A DNA stretch of 64,000 nt from Thermomonas haemolytica (GCF_004346265.1 NZ_SMAP01000010.1:1-64000); one strand, 5' to 3'. Shown: positions 32,194 through 41,683, counted from the first letter of the stretch. Numbers and translations: made by a program. The notes: generated by a model not told the origin, from the letters alone.

Positions 32194-32565
32194 ATGCAGC
32201 TGAACCTGGAACGCCCGGACTACCAGTATTTCCTGCGCGGGGCCGATGGCAGCGCCGCGTTGGTCAACGGGCGCCGGCTGCAGGCCAGCTTCGTGATCGC
32301 CCCGGAGGCGCTCGTCGAGGACTGGCCGGTGCGCGATGCCCGCGCGCTGGTGCCGGCCGACCTCGACCCGATCCTTGCCCTGGCCCCGGAACTGGTGGTG
32401 CTGGGCACCGGCGCCACCCAGGTGTTCCCGCCGCCGGCGGTGCTGGCCGCCTGCCTGCAGCGCGGGATCGGGCTGGAAGTCATGAGCAACGCCGCCGCCG
32501 CGCGCACCTACTCGGTGCTGGCCGGCGAGGGCCGGCGGGTGGTAGCCGGCTTCCTGTTCGGCTGA
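32194..32565 (+). CDS. DUF498 / Mth938-like protein
   Basis: This 123-residue protein belongs to the family of small proteins related to archaeal Mth938 and the mitochondrial NDUFAF3 assembly factor. The core ELVVLGTGATQVFPP and the segment GIGLEVMSNAAAARTYSVLA are the family's conserved parts. The bacterial role is unknown; a part in respiratory-complex or membrane assembly is only inferred from the eukaryotic relative. It is likely in one transcript with yhbY. Confidence 0.85.
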   Translation: MQLNLERPDYQYFLRGADGSAALVNGRRLQASFVIAPEALVEDWPVRDARALVPADLDPILALAPELVVLGTGATQVFPPPAVLAACLQRGIGLEVMSNAAAARTYSVLAGEGRRVVAGFLFG

Positions 32566-32611
32566 TCCGATCCGACCCGATCTGACCCAATCCGATCCGG
32601 ACCGCTCCGGC
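32563..32611 (+). repeat. Short degenerate TCCGATC-type tandem repeat
   Basis: Immediately after the DUF498 stop the sequence repeats variants of GATCCGATCCGA, GACCCGATCTGA and AATCCGATCCGG, roughly a 10-bp period over about 48 nt. It lies between convergent genes (DUF498 and recO). No clear terminator hairpin is visible there. Confidence 0.5.
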
Positions 32612-32658
32612 CGTCCTGCCGCCCCGGCGATTCCACCGCAGCGGCGCGGCCGCTGGCT

Positions 32659-33402
32659 TCAGGCCTGCGCGGACGCCGGCGCGGCGGCCAGTCGCCCCAG
32701 TTCCCCGAGCATGTCCCACGACTTCAGCCCGCGCCCGCCGAGGTGGTGCAGCAGCACCGCGCGCAGCGGCAGGCGCAGGCTGGCCAGGTCTTCCGCTTCG
32801 GGCAAGGTGTCGGCCGCCAGCGCCAGCAAGGCCCGGCCGGTGGCGGTATCGCGGCGCTCGCCGGCGCGCTCGCTGCGCAAACGACGCGGCCCTTCCTCGG
32901 GATCGAGGCGGTAGCGCGCGGCAGGATCGACCCGCCCCCCCTCGGCATCCAGCGCGAACGCCAGGCCCACGCCCAGCGCCTCCAGCAGGTCGCGCTCGAA
33001 CCGGCGCAGGGTCCATGCCAGCCCCTCGCCCGCGCGCAGGCGTTCGCGCACCTGCGCATAGGCCGCATGCAGCTCCGGCTGCGGCACGTGGCGCGGGGCC
33101 AGCCGCAAGCACAGCTCGTTGACGTAGAACGCCGCCAGGGCTGCATCCCCGTGCAGCAGCGGCGCCGCATCCACCGCCTCGGCCGCCGACAATTGCGCCA
33201 GCTCGCCCTTTTGCACGGCATCGAAGCGGATGGACTGCAGCGGCTGCAGCGCCGCCCGCAGCGGCTGCCGCTTCGGCCCCTGCACCCCGCGCGCGACCAG
33301 CCCGATCCGGCCGTGGTCCGCGCTCAGCACCTCGACCAGCAGGCTGGTCTCCCGCCACGGGCGGGCGTGCAGGACGAAGGCGGGCTCGGCGGCATAGCGC
33401 AT
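32659..33402 (-). CDS. recO: DNA repair protein RecO
   Basis: RecO helps RecR load RecA onto SSB-coated single strands in gap repair. The 247-residue protein has an N-terminal OB fold ([20 protein letters not shown]) and a helical C-terminal domain with [13 protein letters not shown]. The cysteines of the zinc-binding version are absent, as in many proteobacteria. ATG 33402 matches family starts. A TACAAT box (33414-33409) sits only 6 nt upstream of it, so a nearly leaderless extra transcript is possible; otherwise recO is read from era. Confidence 0.93.
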   Translation of the reverse strand: MRYAAEPAFVLHARPWRETSLLVEVLSADHGRIGLVARGVQGPKRQPLRAALQPLQSIRFDAVQKGELAQLSAAEAVDAAPLLHGDAALAAFYVNELCLRLAPRHVPQPELHAAYAQVRERLRAGEGLAWTLRRFERDLLEALGVGLAFALDAEGGRVDPAARYRLDPEEGPRRLRSERAGERRDTATGRALLALAADTLPEAEDLASLRLPLRAVLLHHLGGRGLKSWDMLGELGRLAAAPASAQA

Positions 33403-33462
33403 GCCGGCATTGTAGGAGCACCGGGCGGGCAGTGACGGGGTGCCGCACGGCACCCGCCGGGA

Positions 33463-34386
33463 TCAGTCGTGGTAGCCCAGCGCGCGCAGCGCGGCTTCGT
33501 CGTCGCTCCAGCCCTCGCGCACGCGCACCCAGGTCTGCAGGAACACCTTGGCGCCGAACAGACGCTCCATCTGCTCGCGCGCGCGGGTGCCGATGGCGCG
33601 CAGGCGCTCGCCGCCCTTGCCGATCACGATCGCCTTCTGGCCCTCGCGCTCGACCCAGATCACCGCGTCGATGCGGTACATCACCCCGGCCTGCGGCGAG
33701 GGTTCCTCTTCGAACTTCTCCACTTCCACGGTAGTGGCATAGGGCAGCTCGGCGCCGAGCTGGCGCATCAGTTGCTCGCGCACCAGCTCGCCGGCGAGGA
33801 AGCGCTGGCTCTTGTCGGTGATCTCGTCCTCGCCGAAGGCGGGCTCGCCCTCCGGCACCAGCGCCAGCAGGCTGGCGACCAGCGGCTCCAACCCGCTGCG
33901 CTTGAGCGCGGACAGCGGATGCACGGCGGCGAAGGCGCGCCCTTCGGTCACCTTTGCGATGAACGGCAGCAGCGCAGTCTTGTCCTTGAGCTTGTCCACC
34001 TGGTTGATCGCCAGCACCACCGGCAGGCCGGCATCGCGCAGGGCGTCGAAGGCCAGGCCGTCCTCGTGGTCCCAGCGGCCGGCCTCGACCACCAGCAGCG
34101 CGGCGTCCACGCCCTCCAGCGCCCCGCGCGCGGCGCGATTCATCATCCGGTTCATCGCCTTGCCGGAGCGCTTGCCCTGCTCGCCGTGGATGCCGGGCGT
34201 GTCCACCAGCTGCAGCTGGCCACCGGGGAAGGTGGCGATGCCCAGCAGGCGGTGGCGGGTGGTCTGCGGGCGGTTGGAGGTGATGCTGACCTTGGCCCCG
34301 ACCAGGGCGTTGACCAGGGTGGATTTGCCGACGTTGGGGCGGCCGATCACGGCCACCGCGCCGCTGTGTTGGGGGAGTGCGTTCAT
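33463..34386 (-). CDS. era: GTPase Era
   Basis: Era is an essential GTPase that chaperones 16S rRNA 3'-end maturation. The 307-residue protein has G1 GRPNVGKS (residues 16-23), the switch I region around QTTRHR, G3 DTPG and G4 NQVDK. The C-terminal KH domain carries [13 protein letters not shown]. It overlaps rnc by 4 nt (ATGA), which couples the two rRNA-processing enzymes. Confidence 0.97.
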   Translation of the reverse strand: MNALPQHSGAVAVIGRPNVGKSTLVNALVGAKVSITSNRPQTTRHRLLGIATFPGGQLQLVDTPGIHGEQGKRSGKAMNRMMNRAARGALEGVDAALLVVEAGRWDHEDGLAFDALRDAGLPVVLAINQVDKLKDKTALLPFIAKVTEGRAFAAVHPLSALKRSGLEPLVASLLALVPEGEPAFGEDEITDKSQRFLAGELVREQLMRQLGAELPYATTVEVEKFEEEPSPQAGVMYRIDAVIWVEREGQKAIVIGKGGERLRAIGTRAREQMERLFGAKVFLQTWVRVREGWSDDEAALRALGYHD

Positions 34387-35066
34387 GCGTCCTCGATCTG
34401 GCTGAGTGCAGCTTCGGCCGCCTGCTGCTCCGCGGCGCGCCGCGAGCTACCCTCGCCCTCGGTGCGCAGCGCCGGCACGGCCAGGGTGCAGCTGACCCGG
34501 AACACCCGGGCATGGTCCTCGCCGCCCTCGTGCAGCAGCGCATAGGCCGGCAGCGGGTGCTGGCGCGCCTGCAGCCATTCCTGCAGGCGGGTCTTGGCGT
34601 CCTTGCCGACCTTGTTCGGCGGCGGCAGGGCGGCGATCAGCGGCGCAAACCAGGGCAGCACCACCGCGCGGCAGGCCTCGAAGCCGGCATCCAGGTAGAT
34701 GGCCGCCACCAGCGCCTCCAGCGCGTCGGCCAGGATGGAGTCGCGGCGATGGCCGCCGGTCTTCATCTCGCCCGGCCCGAGCAGCAGCCGCGGGCCGAGC
34801 TCCAGGCTACGGGCGATGCCGGCCAGCGCGGACTCGCGCACCAGCTCGGCGCGGGCGCGGGTCAGCGCGCCTTCGTCGGCCTTCGGCCAATGCCGGTACA
34901 GCGCCTCGGCGATGAACTGGTTGACCAGCGCATCGCCCAGGAATTCGAGCCGCTCGTTGTTGGGGCTGCCCACGCTGCGGTGGGTCAACGCCTGCGCCAG
35001 CAGCTCCGGGGCCGCGAAGGCGTGCCCCGCGAACACCCGCGCTGGCTCAGTTGGCGCTTGCGCCAC
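34383..35066 (-). CDS. rnc: Ribonuclease III
   Basis: RNase III cuts double-stranded RNA, including the 30S rRNA precursor. The 227-residue protein shows the signature [12 protein letters not shown] with the catalytic Glu and Asp. The second acidic site is [15 protein letters not shown], and the C-terminal double-stranded-RNA-binding domain runs over residues 157-224. Its start overlaps the DUF4845 gene by 20 nt. Confidence 0.97.
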   Translation of the reverse strand: MAQAPTEPARVFAGHAFAAPELLAQALTHRSVGSPNNERLEFLGDALVNQFIAEALYRHWPKADEGALTRARAELVRESALAGIARSLELGPRLLLGPGEMKTGGHRRDSILADALEALVAAIYLDAGFEACRAVVLPWFAPLIAALPPPNKVGKDAKTRLQEWLQARQHPLPAYALLHEGGEDHARVFRVSCTLAVPALRTEGEGSSRRAAEQQAAEAALSQIEDA

Positions 35067-35430
35067 GCGGCAACACCTGCTCGGCGTGGAACTTGGCGAC
35101 CACGTCGAGGTTGGCCATCAGCGGCTCGCGCCGCTCGTAGTCCACGACCATCTTCAGGCCGCCGTCGGTCGAATCGAACTTCAGCGCGTCCATCTTCTTG
35201 ACGTGGTCGGCGTAGCTCATCTCCAGCCGGCGCAGGTACAGCTGCCGGATCTTGTCCTTGGGGGCATTGGCCAGCTCGCTGTCGTTGGCCAGCCCTTTGA
35301 GCGCCTGCTTCACCGAGTAGAACTCGATATACATGGGCACGATGGTCATTGCGATGTAGGCGAAGAAGATCACCACGCACAGGGTGATCAGGAAGCCCAA
35401 CATGGTCATACCGCGCTGCGACTGCTTCAT
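35047..35430 (-). CDS. DUF4845 inner-membrane protein
   Basis: A 127-residue protein with an N-terminal hydrophobic anchor ([20 protein letters not shown], residues 7-26) and a periplasmic remainder rich in charged residues. It begins with a pseudopilin-like look (G-M-T-M-L) but is a recognised separate family that sits between lepB and rnc in many gammaproteobacteria. Its role is unknown. It is in the lepA-lepB-rnc-era-recO operon. Confidence 0.85.
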   Translation of the reverse strand: MKQSQRGMTMLGFLITLCVVIFFAYIAMTIVPMYIEFYSVKQALKGLANDSELANAPKDKIRQLYLRRLEMSYADHVKKMDALKFDSTDGGLKMVVDYERREPLMANLDVVAKFHAEQVLPRGASAN

Positions 35431-35530
35431 CCCACTCTCCCCTCTTGGTTGAACCGCCTGATGGGTGGAACCGCCCTATTGCCCGATCAATTGCCGGCCG
35501 GCAACACCGCTGCCGGCACGCCCGCCATCC

Positions 35531-36319
35531 TCAGGGAATACGGTGCCCGATGCGGGAACCGTCCACCCAGTGGTCGGCGCTGGTATCGAAGTTCATCCAT
35601 ACCAGCATGGCCTTGCCGCGCAGGTTGGACTCCGGCAGGAACCCCCAGAACCGGCTGTCCTCGCTGTTGCCGCGGTTGTCGCCCATGACGAAATAATGCC
35701 CCGGCGGCACCGTCCAGTCACCCTCCGCGACGCTGAACTCGCGCTCCAGCACCGGGTGCGGGCGCCCGGGCAGGTCCTCGGTCAGCAGGGTGTCGCCGGT
35801 CTCGCCGATGCCCTGGCCGACGCCGGTGTACACCCCGTCCACCCGGTACGGCAGCACCCGGCCGTTGATGCTCACCTTGTGGTCGTGGTAGCCGATGGTG
35901 TCGCCGGGCAGGCCGATCACCCGCTTGATCCAGTCCTCGCGCGGGTGGTGCGGCGGGCGGAACACCACCACGTCGCCGCGCTGCGGCTCGCCGATGGCCA
36001 GGAACTTCTGGTTGGTGATCGGCCAGCGCAGGCCGTAGGCGAACTTGTTGACCAGGATGAAATCGCCGATCAGCAGGGTCGGCATCATCGAGCTGGACGG
36101 GATCCGGAACGGCTCGGCGACGAAGCTGCGCAGCCCCAGGACCAGCGCCAGGATCGGGAAGAACGACTTGGCATAATCGACCAGCAGCGGGTCCTTGGCT
36201 TCCTCCAGCGCGCCCGCCGCGGCCGCACGGCGCTTGGCGAAGAACAGCCTGTCGAGCAGCCAGACCAGGCCGCTGAGCAGGGTCAGGACCACCAGGATCG
36301 TCTCGAACCACACCATCAT
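35531..36319 (-). CDS. lepB: Signal peptidase I
   Basis: LepB removes signal peptides from exported proteins. The 262-residue protein has two N-terminal membrane segments (about residues 3-23 and 54-66), then the catalytic Ser77 in IPSSSMMPTL and Lys132 in DWIKRVIGLPGD. The C-terminal box GDNRGNSEDSRFWG is intact. It follows lepA after 142 nt that hold a REP-like element. The first two codons are ATG ATG. Confidence 0.96.
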   Translation of the reverse strand: MMVWFETILVVLTLLSGLVWLLDRLFFAKRRAAAAGALEEAKDPLLVDYAKSFFPILALVLGLRSFVAEPFRIPSSSMMPTLLIGDFILVNKFAYGLRWPITNQKFLAIGEPQRGDVVVFRPPHHPREDWIKRVIGLPGDTIGYHDHKVSINGRVLPYRVDGVYTGVGQGIGETGDTLLTEDLPGRPHPVLEREFSVAEGDWTVPPGHYFVMGDNRGNSEDSRFWGFLPESNLRGKAMLVWMNFDTSADHWVDGSRIGHRIP

Positions 36320-36340
36320 GCGATGTTCTCCATCGGTTTC

Positions 36341-36460
36341 AGCCCCGCCCCCTCGGGAGAGGGATTGGAAGCGAGGGTTCGGCGCAAGGAGCGGGAGCGC
36401 GAAGCGACGCGCCCCTCATCCGCCGGTCGAGCACCTTCCCCCGGGGGAGAAGGAAACGCG
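36341..36460. repeat. REP-like intergenic palindromic element
   Basis: The lepA-lepB gap holds two short palindromes about 70 nt apart: CCCTC-GGGA-GAGGG (36350-36363) and CCTTCCCCCGGGGGAGAAGG (36434-36453). CCCCTCATCCGCC lies between them. This layout is common to dispersed repeats in many proteobacterial genomes. It may form stable mRNA stems between the two genes. Confidence 0.65.
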
Positions 36461-36461
36461 A

Positions 36462-38270
36462 CTACTTGTTGTCCACCTGCAGCACGGCGAGGAAGGCTTC
36501 CTGCGGGATCTCCACCCGCCCGACCTGCTTCATCCGCTTCTTGCCTTCCTTCTGCTTCTCCAGCAGCTTCTTCTTGCGGGTGGCGTCGCCGCCGTAGCAC
36601 TTCGCCAGCACGTTCTTGCGCAGCGCCTTGACCGTGGTGCGGGCGATGATCTGGCCGCCGATCGCGGCCTGGATGGCCACGTCGAACATCTGCCGCGGGA
36701 TCAGGTCCTTCATCTTCTCGCATAGCTCGCGGCCGCGGCGGTCGGCGTGGCTGCGATGGACGATGATGGACAGCGCATCCACCCGGTCGCCGTTGATCAG
36801 GGTGTCCACCCGCACGAACGGGCCGGCCTCGAAGCGCAGGAAGTGGTAGTCCAGCGAGGCATAGCCGCGGCTCACTGATTTCAGCTTGTCGAAGAAGTCC
36901 AGCACCACCTCGGCCATCGGCAGCTCGTAGCTCACCTGCACATGGCTGGCCATGTAGGTGATGCCGATCTGCACGCCGCGCTTTTCCTCGCACAGCTTGA
37001 TGATGTTGCCGATGTAGTCCGGCGGGGTGAGGATGTTGGCGCGGATGACCGGCTCGCGGATCTCCTCGATCTGGTTCACCGGCGGCAGCTTGGCCGGGTT
37101 GTCGATCGGGACCACGGTGCCGTCGGTCTTGAGCACTTCGTACACCACCGTGGGCGCCGTGGTGATGAGATTGAGGTCGTACTCGCGCTCCAGGCGCTCC
37201 TGCACGATCTCCATGTGCAGCATGCCGAGGAAGCCGCAGCGGAAGCCGAAACCCATCGCCTCCGAGCTTTCCGGCTCGAAGCGCAGCGCGGCGTCGTTCA
37301 GACGCAGCTTCTCCAGCGCTTCGCGCAGCGCCGGATAGTCCTCGGCATCCACCGGGAACAGGCCGGCGAACACGCGCGGCTGCATCTCCTGGAAACCCGG
37401 CAGCGGGCTGGGCGCGGGGTCGCCCGCCAGCGTGAGCGTGTCGCCCACAGGCGCGCCGTGCACGTCCTTGATGCTGGCGGTGATCCAGCCCACCTCGCCG
37501 GCCTTCAGGCTGGGCAGCACCTTGCGCTTGGGAGTGAACACGCCGACCGCGTCGACCTGGTGGGTGCGGCCGGTGCTCATCACCAGCATCTTGTCGCCGG
37601 GCTTCAGCTCGCCCTGCATCACGCGCACCAGCGAGACCACACCGAGGTAGTTGTCGAACCAGGAATCGATGATCAGCGCCTGCAGCTTGTCGGTGTCGCG
37701 CGGCTTCGGCGGCGGAATGCGGTGGACGATGGCTTCCAGCACCTGCTCGACGTTCAGGCCGGTCTTGGCGGAGATGGCCACCGCGTCGGCGGCATCGATG
37801 CCGATCACGGCCTCGATCTCCTCCTTCACCTTGTCGATGTCGGCGGTGGGCAGGTCGATCTTGTTCAGCACCGGCACCACTTCCAGCCCCTGCTCCACCG
37901 CGGTGTAGCAGTTGGCCACCGACTGCGCCTCCACGCCCTGTGCCGCGTCCACCACCAGCAGCGCGCCCTCGCAGGCGGCCAGCGAGCGGCTGACCTCGTA
38001 GCTGAAGTCCACGTGGCCGGGGGTATCGATGAAGTTCAGGAAGTAGGTGTTGCCGTCCTTCGCGGTGTACGGCAGCGACACCGACTGCGCCTTGATGGTG
38101 ATGCCGCGCTCGCGCTCGATCGGATTGTTGTCGAGCACCTGCGCCTCCATCTCGCGCTCGCTCAGGCCCCCGCACAGCTGGATGATGCGATCGGCGAGGG
38201 TGGACTTGCCGTGATCGACATGGGCGATGATGGAGAAGTTGCGGATGAACCGCATCGGGTCGTGCTGCAT
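36462..38270 (-). CDS. lepA: Elongation factor 4 (LepA)
   Basis: LepA is a ribosomal GTPase of the EF-G family that helps initiation and back-translocation. The 602-residue protein has G1 [10 protein letters not shown]3 DTPGH, G4 NKID, the EF-G-like domains III and V and the unique C-terminal domain ([23 protein letters not shown]). ATG 38270 and ATG 38255 are both possible starts; neither has a clear ribosome binding site. A GATAAT box at 38336-38331 may mark a promoter, though no -35 is obvious. Confidence 0.96.
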   Translation of the reverse strand: MQHDPMRFIRNFSIIAHVDHGKSTLADRIIQLCGGLSEREMEAQVLDNNPIERERGITIKAQSVSLPYTAKDGNTYFLNFIDTPGHVDFSYEVSRSLAACEGALLVVDAAQGVEAQSVANCYTAVEQGLEVVPVLNKIDLPTADIDKVKEEIEAVIGIDAADAVAISAKTGLNVEQVLEAIVHRIPPPKPRDTDKLQALIIDSWFDNYLGVVSLVRVMQGELKPGDKMLVMSTGRTHQVDAVGVFTPKRKVLPSLKAGEVGWITASIKDVHGAPVGDTLTLAGDPAPSPLPGFQEMQPRVFAGLFPVDAEDYPALREALEKLRLNDAALRFEPESSEAMGFGFRCGFLGMLHMEIVQERLEREYDLNLITTAPTVVYEVLKTDGTVVPIDNPAKLPPVNQIEEIREPVIRANILTPPDYIGNIIKLCEEKRGVQIGITYMASHVQVSYELPMAEVVLDFFDKLKSVSRGYASLDYHFLRFEAGPFVRVDTLINGDRVDALSIIVHRSHADRRGRELCEKMKDLIPRQMFDVAIQAAIGGQIIARTTVKALRKNVLAKCYGGDATRKKKLLEKQKEGKKRMKQVGRVEIPQEAFLAVLQVDNK

Positions 38271-38347
38271 GGAAACTCTGCGCTGGCGGCGACGGACGCG
38301 GGGTGCGGCCGCTCGTGTGACAAGCCGCGCATTATCGCACAGCGCCG

Positions 38348-38370
38348 CCCGCCTCCCGGCGGGAGGCGGG
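38348..38370 (-). terminator. GC hairpin between mucD and lepA
   Basis: CCCGCCTCCC (38348-38357) and GGGAGGCGGG (38361-38370) form a perfect 10-bp stem with a 3-nt loop, about 40 nt after the mucD stop. No T run follows, so termination is uncertain; it may protect the mucD mRNA 3' end. Confidence 0.45.
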
Positions 38371-38408
38371 GGTGCCAGCCGGCCCTGCGCGTCCGCGCCG
38401 ATGCCGCG

Positions 38409-39968
38409 TCACTCCGGCTTCGGGTTGACCGCCACGTAGCGGGTGCCGCCGCCGCGACGCACCAGCAGCATCACCGGCTTGTCGGTGCCGGCCGCGCGCA
38501 GCTGGGCGTCCAGCGCGGCCGCGCTGCCCACGTCGTTGCGGCCCACCGCCAGTACCACGTCGCCCGGCTGCAGGCCGGCATCGCGGGCGGCATCGCCGGT
38601 GATGCGCGCGATCAGCACGCCCTCCTTGCCCTGCAGCCCCAGCCGCTGGCGCTGCTCGGCGGTCAGGTCCTGGCCGACGATGCCCAGCGCGTTGCCTTCC
38701 GCGCGCGCCGGGGCCTTGCCGGCGCCGCCCGGCATCCCGCCGGCCGCGGCGGTGGCCTCGTCCAGTGCGTTCAAGGTCGCCACCAGCGTGCGCGGCTTGC
38801 CGTCGCGCACCACCTCCAGCGTCACCTTGGTGCCAGGCGCCATCGCGCCAATGATCGGCGGCAGGTCGCTGGAATCGTAGATCGGCTGGCCGTTCACGCT
38901 GCGGATCACGTCCTGCCGCAACAGGCCGGCGCGCTCGGCCGGGCTGCCCGGCTCCACCGCGGCCACCAGCGCGCCGCTGGCCTCGGCCAGGCCCAGCGCC
39001 CTGGCGGTATCGCGGTCCATCGCCTGCACCTGCACGCCGAGCTGGCCGCGCACCACCTTGCCGGTGGCCTTGAGCTGCTGCACCGCGTTCATCGCCACGT
39101 CGATCGGGATCGCGAAGCTCACGCCCATGTAGCCGCCGGAGTTGCTGAAGATCTGCGAGTTGATCCCCACCACCTGGCCGCGGGTGTTCAGCAGCGGGCC
39201 GCCGGAATTGCCGCGGTTGATCGCCACGTCGGTCTGGATGAAGGGGACGTAGCGCTGGTCGGCGCCGGGGTTGGCGCGCCCCACGGCGCTGACGATGCCG
39301 GCCGTCACCGAATGGTCCAGGCCGAACGGCGAGCCGATCGCCACCACCCACTGCCCGGGCTTGAGCGTGCGCGAATCGCCGATCCGCATCACCGGCAGGC
39401 CCTTGGCATCGATCTTGAGCAGGGCCACGTCCGACTGCGGGTCGCTGCCCACCACCTTGGCGGTGAACTCGCGGCGGTCGGACAGCTTCACCGTCACCTT
39501 GTCGGCGCCATCGATCACGTGGTGGTTGGTCAGCACGTAGCCGTCGCTGGAGATGATGAAGCCGGTGCCCAGCGACACCCCGCGCGGGCGCATGCCGGGA
39601 TTGCCGGGCATCCCGGGCATGCCCGGCATCGGGGTCAGGCCGGGGCCGAAGAAGCGGCGGAAGAACTCCGGGATCTGGTCGTCGCCGCCGTCGTCATCGC
39701 CGTCCTGCGGCATCTGCTGCAGGCGCCGCGCCTGCGGCTTGCCGCCGATCTCGGCCTGCACGCTCACCACCGCCGGGCCGGTCTCCTCCACCAGGCGGGT
39801 GAAGTCCGGCAGGTTGCCGACCAGGTCCGGCGCGGGCGCGGACGGCGCGCTGGCCACCGGGGTTTGCGCGCTGGCGGTGTTCTGGCCGCTGCAGGCACCG
39901 ACCCCGGCCACGGCCAGGGCGGCCACCAGCAGGGCAGGACGCAGGCGGATCAATCGTTTTGCAGACAT
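38409..39968 (-). CDS. mucD: DegP/HtrA-family periplasmic serine protease MucD
   Basis: This protease degrades misfolded envelope proteins and feeds back on sigma-E. The 519-residue protein has the trypsin-like triad His150 (LTNHHV), Asp180 (SDVALLKID) and Ser255 (GNSGGP), then two PDZ domains (about residues 290-380 and 430-515). The N-terminus has a hydrophobic signal (10-24) ending GVGACSG, so Cys26 could be lipidated. Residues 100-130 contain a proline/methionine/glycine-rich loop. It is the third gene of rpoE-rseA-mucD, the usual order in this family. Confidence 0.94.
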   Translation of the reverse strand: MSAKRLIRLRPALLVAALAVAGVGACSGQNTASAQTPVASAPSAPAPDLVGNLPDFTRLVEETGPAVVSVQAEIGGKPQARRLQQMPQDGDDDGGDDQIPEFFRRFFGPGLTPMPGMPGMPGNPGMRPRGVSLGTGFIISSDGYVLTNHHVIDGADKVTVKLSDRREFTAKVVGSDPQSDVALLKIDAKGLPVMRIGDSRTLKPGQWVVAIGSPFGLDHSVTAGIVSAVGRANPGADQRYVPFIQTDVAINRGNSGGPLLNTRGQVVGINSQIFSNSGGYMGVSFAIPIDVAMNAVQQLKATGKVVRGQLGVQVQAMDRDTARALGLAEASGALVAAVEPGSPAERAGLLRQDVIRSVNGQPIYDSSDLPPIIGAMAPGTKVTLEVVRDGKPRTLVATLNALDEATAAAGGMPGGAGKAPARAEGNALGIVGQDLTAEQRQRLGLQGKEGVLIARITGDAARDAGLQPGDVVLAVGRNDVGSAAALDAQLRAAGTDKPVMLLVRRGGGTRYVAVNPKPE

Positions 39969-40060
39969 GGACGGGGAACTCCTCGTTCGCGTGGATCGGG
40001 GGACTATCGGGGGACAGGGCGAAGGCGCGGCGCGCGCCGATGCACGCGCCGGCACGCGAC

Positions 40061-40909
40061 TCAGGGCTGCGCCGGCTCGGCCTGCGGCGGCGTTTGCGCC
40101 GGCGGCAGGAAAGTCGGGGCCGGCAGCGCCGGGAACGGGTTGAACGGCGTCGGCGCGGCCTGCACGTGCTCGCCGAAGCCGACCGTCAGGCCACTGTCGC
40201 CGCCGTATTGCGGCAGGATCCGGCGCGGCCAGGGACGGCCGCCAACGGTATCAATGGGCGCGGCCGGCAGCGCCTGCGCCAGTTCGATCACCGGCGGCGC
40301 GCTCGCCGGCGCGGCGATGGGCAGCGGGTGCGCGCGCTCGCGACGCGCGGCCTGGGTACCGGCCGTCGCGGCGAGGGCCTGGCCGGTGGTGGCCACGGCC
40401 GGTACCGGGGTGGCGGCCTTCTCGACAGCCGGCGTGACGGGTGCCGCCGTGGGCGCGACCACGGCCGGCGCGGCCGCGGCGAGCGACGGGGCCGGCGCCG
40501 GGGCGGAATCCGGGGCATCCTGCGGCCAGCGCACCACTGCCAGCAGCGCAAGCGCCGCGGCCAGCGCCGCGCCGCCGCCCCAGTACCAGCGCCGGGCGCG
40601 CGCGGTCGCCGCGTCCGCAGCCAGCGACGGGCCTTGCAGCGCCGCCGCCACCCGCAGGGCGAAATCCGCCGGCAGGTGGCGCGCCGGGGCCAGGCCGCGC
40701 ATCACGTCGCTGGCGATGCGCCAGCGCTCCCAGCTGCCGGCCAGTTCGGCATCGTGCTGCAGGCGGCGCAGCAGGAAGCGGGTCTGGTCCTCCGGCAGCA
40801 TCCCGTCCATCAGCGCGGACAGCTGCTCGCGGCTCGACAGCTGGGTCAGGCCGATGCAGTAGCGGTCGGTGTCGGGAGTGGTCTCCATGGGCTTGTCCGT
40901 CGATGTCAT
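40061..40909 (-). CDS. rseA: Anti-sigma-E factor RseA
   Basis: RseA is a single-pass membrane protein that holds sigma-E inactive until cut by envelope-stress proteases. The 282-residue product has an N-terminal sigma-binding domain (SALMDGMLPE and WERWRIASDVMRG, residues 20-75). A transmembrane helix follows at about 108-126, and then a long alanine/proline-rich periplasmic tail (131-282). ATG 40909 overlaps the rpoE stop in ATGA. The tail is unlike that of E. coli RseA, and no rseB follows. Confidence 0.9.
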   Translation of the reverse strand: MTSTDKPMETTPDTDRYCIGLTQLSSREQLSALMDGMLPEDQTRFLLRRLQHDAELAGSWERWRIASDVMRGLAPARHLPADFALRVAAALQGPSLAADAATARARRWYWGGGAALAAALALLAVVRWPQDAPDSAPAPAPSLAAAAPAVVAPTAAPVTPAVEKAATPVPAVATTGQALAATAGTQAARRERAHPLPIAAPASAPPVIELAQALPAAPIDTVGGRPWPRRILPQYGGDSGLTVGFGEHVQAAPTPFNPFPALPAPTFLPPAQTPPQAEPAQP

Positions 40910-41526
40910 GACGCTTTGGAGCGCTTCGGGGTTTGGTCGTGGTCCAGCAGCGGGCGCATGCGCGCATCGATCGCCTCGCGCGCCCGGAAAATGCGCGAAC
41001 GCACCGTGCCGATCGGGCAGCCCATGCGTTCGGCGATCTCCTCGTAGCTCAGGCCGTCCACCTCGCGCAGGGTGATCGCCTCGCGCAGGTCCTGCGGCAG
41101 GGCTTCGACCGCATCCAGCACGGTTTGTTCCAGCTGCTGGCGCATCAACTCGCGCTCGGGGGTGTCGTTGTCGCGCAGGCGCAGGCCGGATTCGAACTGC
41201 TCGGCATCGCCGGCATCGATGTCCTCGCCGGGCGGGCGCCGGCCGTGCGCGGCCAGGTGGTTCATCGCGGTGTTCACCGCGATCCGGTGCAGCCAGGTGG
41301 AGAACTGGGCATCGCCGCGGAACCCGCCGATCGCGCGGTAGGCGCGGATGAAGGTGTCCTGGGCCACGTCCTGCACCTCGGCCCAGTCGTGCACGTAGCG
41401 CGAGATCACCGCGGCGACCCGGTGCTGGTACTTGCGCACCAGCAGGTCGAAGGCGGCCGTATCGCCGCGCTGCACGCGCGCCACCAGGTCCTGATCCAGC
41501 GCTTGCGACACCCGATCCTCCGTCAT
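40906..41526 (-). CDS. rpoE: RNA polymerase sigma-E factor
   Basis: This ECF sigma factor drives the envelope-stress regulon. The 206-residue protein has region 2 (FDLLVRKYQHRVAAVISRYV and DVAQDTFIRAYRAI) and region 4 (LREAITLREVDGLSYEEIA, then MGCPIGTVRSRIFRAR). ATG 41526 was chosen from the family start MTEDRVSQALDQ. A promoter of its own class lies about 45 nt upstream, so it is probably autoregulated. Confidence 0.96.
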   Translation of the reverse strand: MTEDRVSQALDQDLVARVQRGDTAAFDLLVRKYQHRVAAVISRYVHDWAEVQDVAQDTFIRAYRAIGGFRGDAQFSTWLHRIAVNTAMNHLAAHGRRPPGEDIDAGDAEQFESGLRLRDNDTPERELMRQQLEQTVLDAVEALPQDLREAITLREVDGLSYEEIAERMGCPIGTVRSRIFRAREAIDARMRPLLDHDQTPKRSKAS

Positions 41527-41567
41527 TTGCGCCGCGGCCTCGCTGTTGGCCCGGTGCTTCCGGGCGG

Positions 41568-41595
41568 TGTGACAGGGGGTGGCCGGGAAAGTTCC
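41568..41595 (-). promoter_or_regulatory. RpoE-type autoregulated promoter of rpoE-rseA-mucD
   Basis: The minus strand reads GGAACTT (41595-41589), 15 nt, then GTCACA (41573-41568). This fits the sigma-E consensus described for Xanthomonas, GGAACTT-N15-17-GTCNNA. It lies about 42 nt upstream of the rpoE start codon. Confidence 0.85.
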
Positions 41596-41683
41596 GCGGC
41601 CCCGCCCGTGGATGAAGGCGATTAGACACGTATTCAAGTCCGTGCGGGCTACGATACCCGCCTTCCCTCCCGATACGGATGGC

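Noticed and set aside
36942-40862. A plus-strand open frame of about 1300 codons opposite lepA and mucD
   Set aside because: Low-complexity A/R/H/Q translation complementary to conserved genes.
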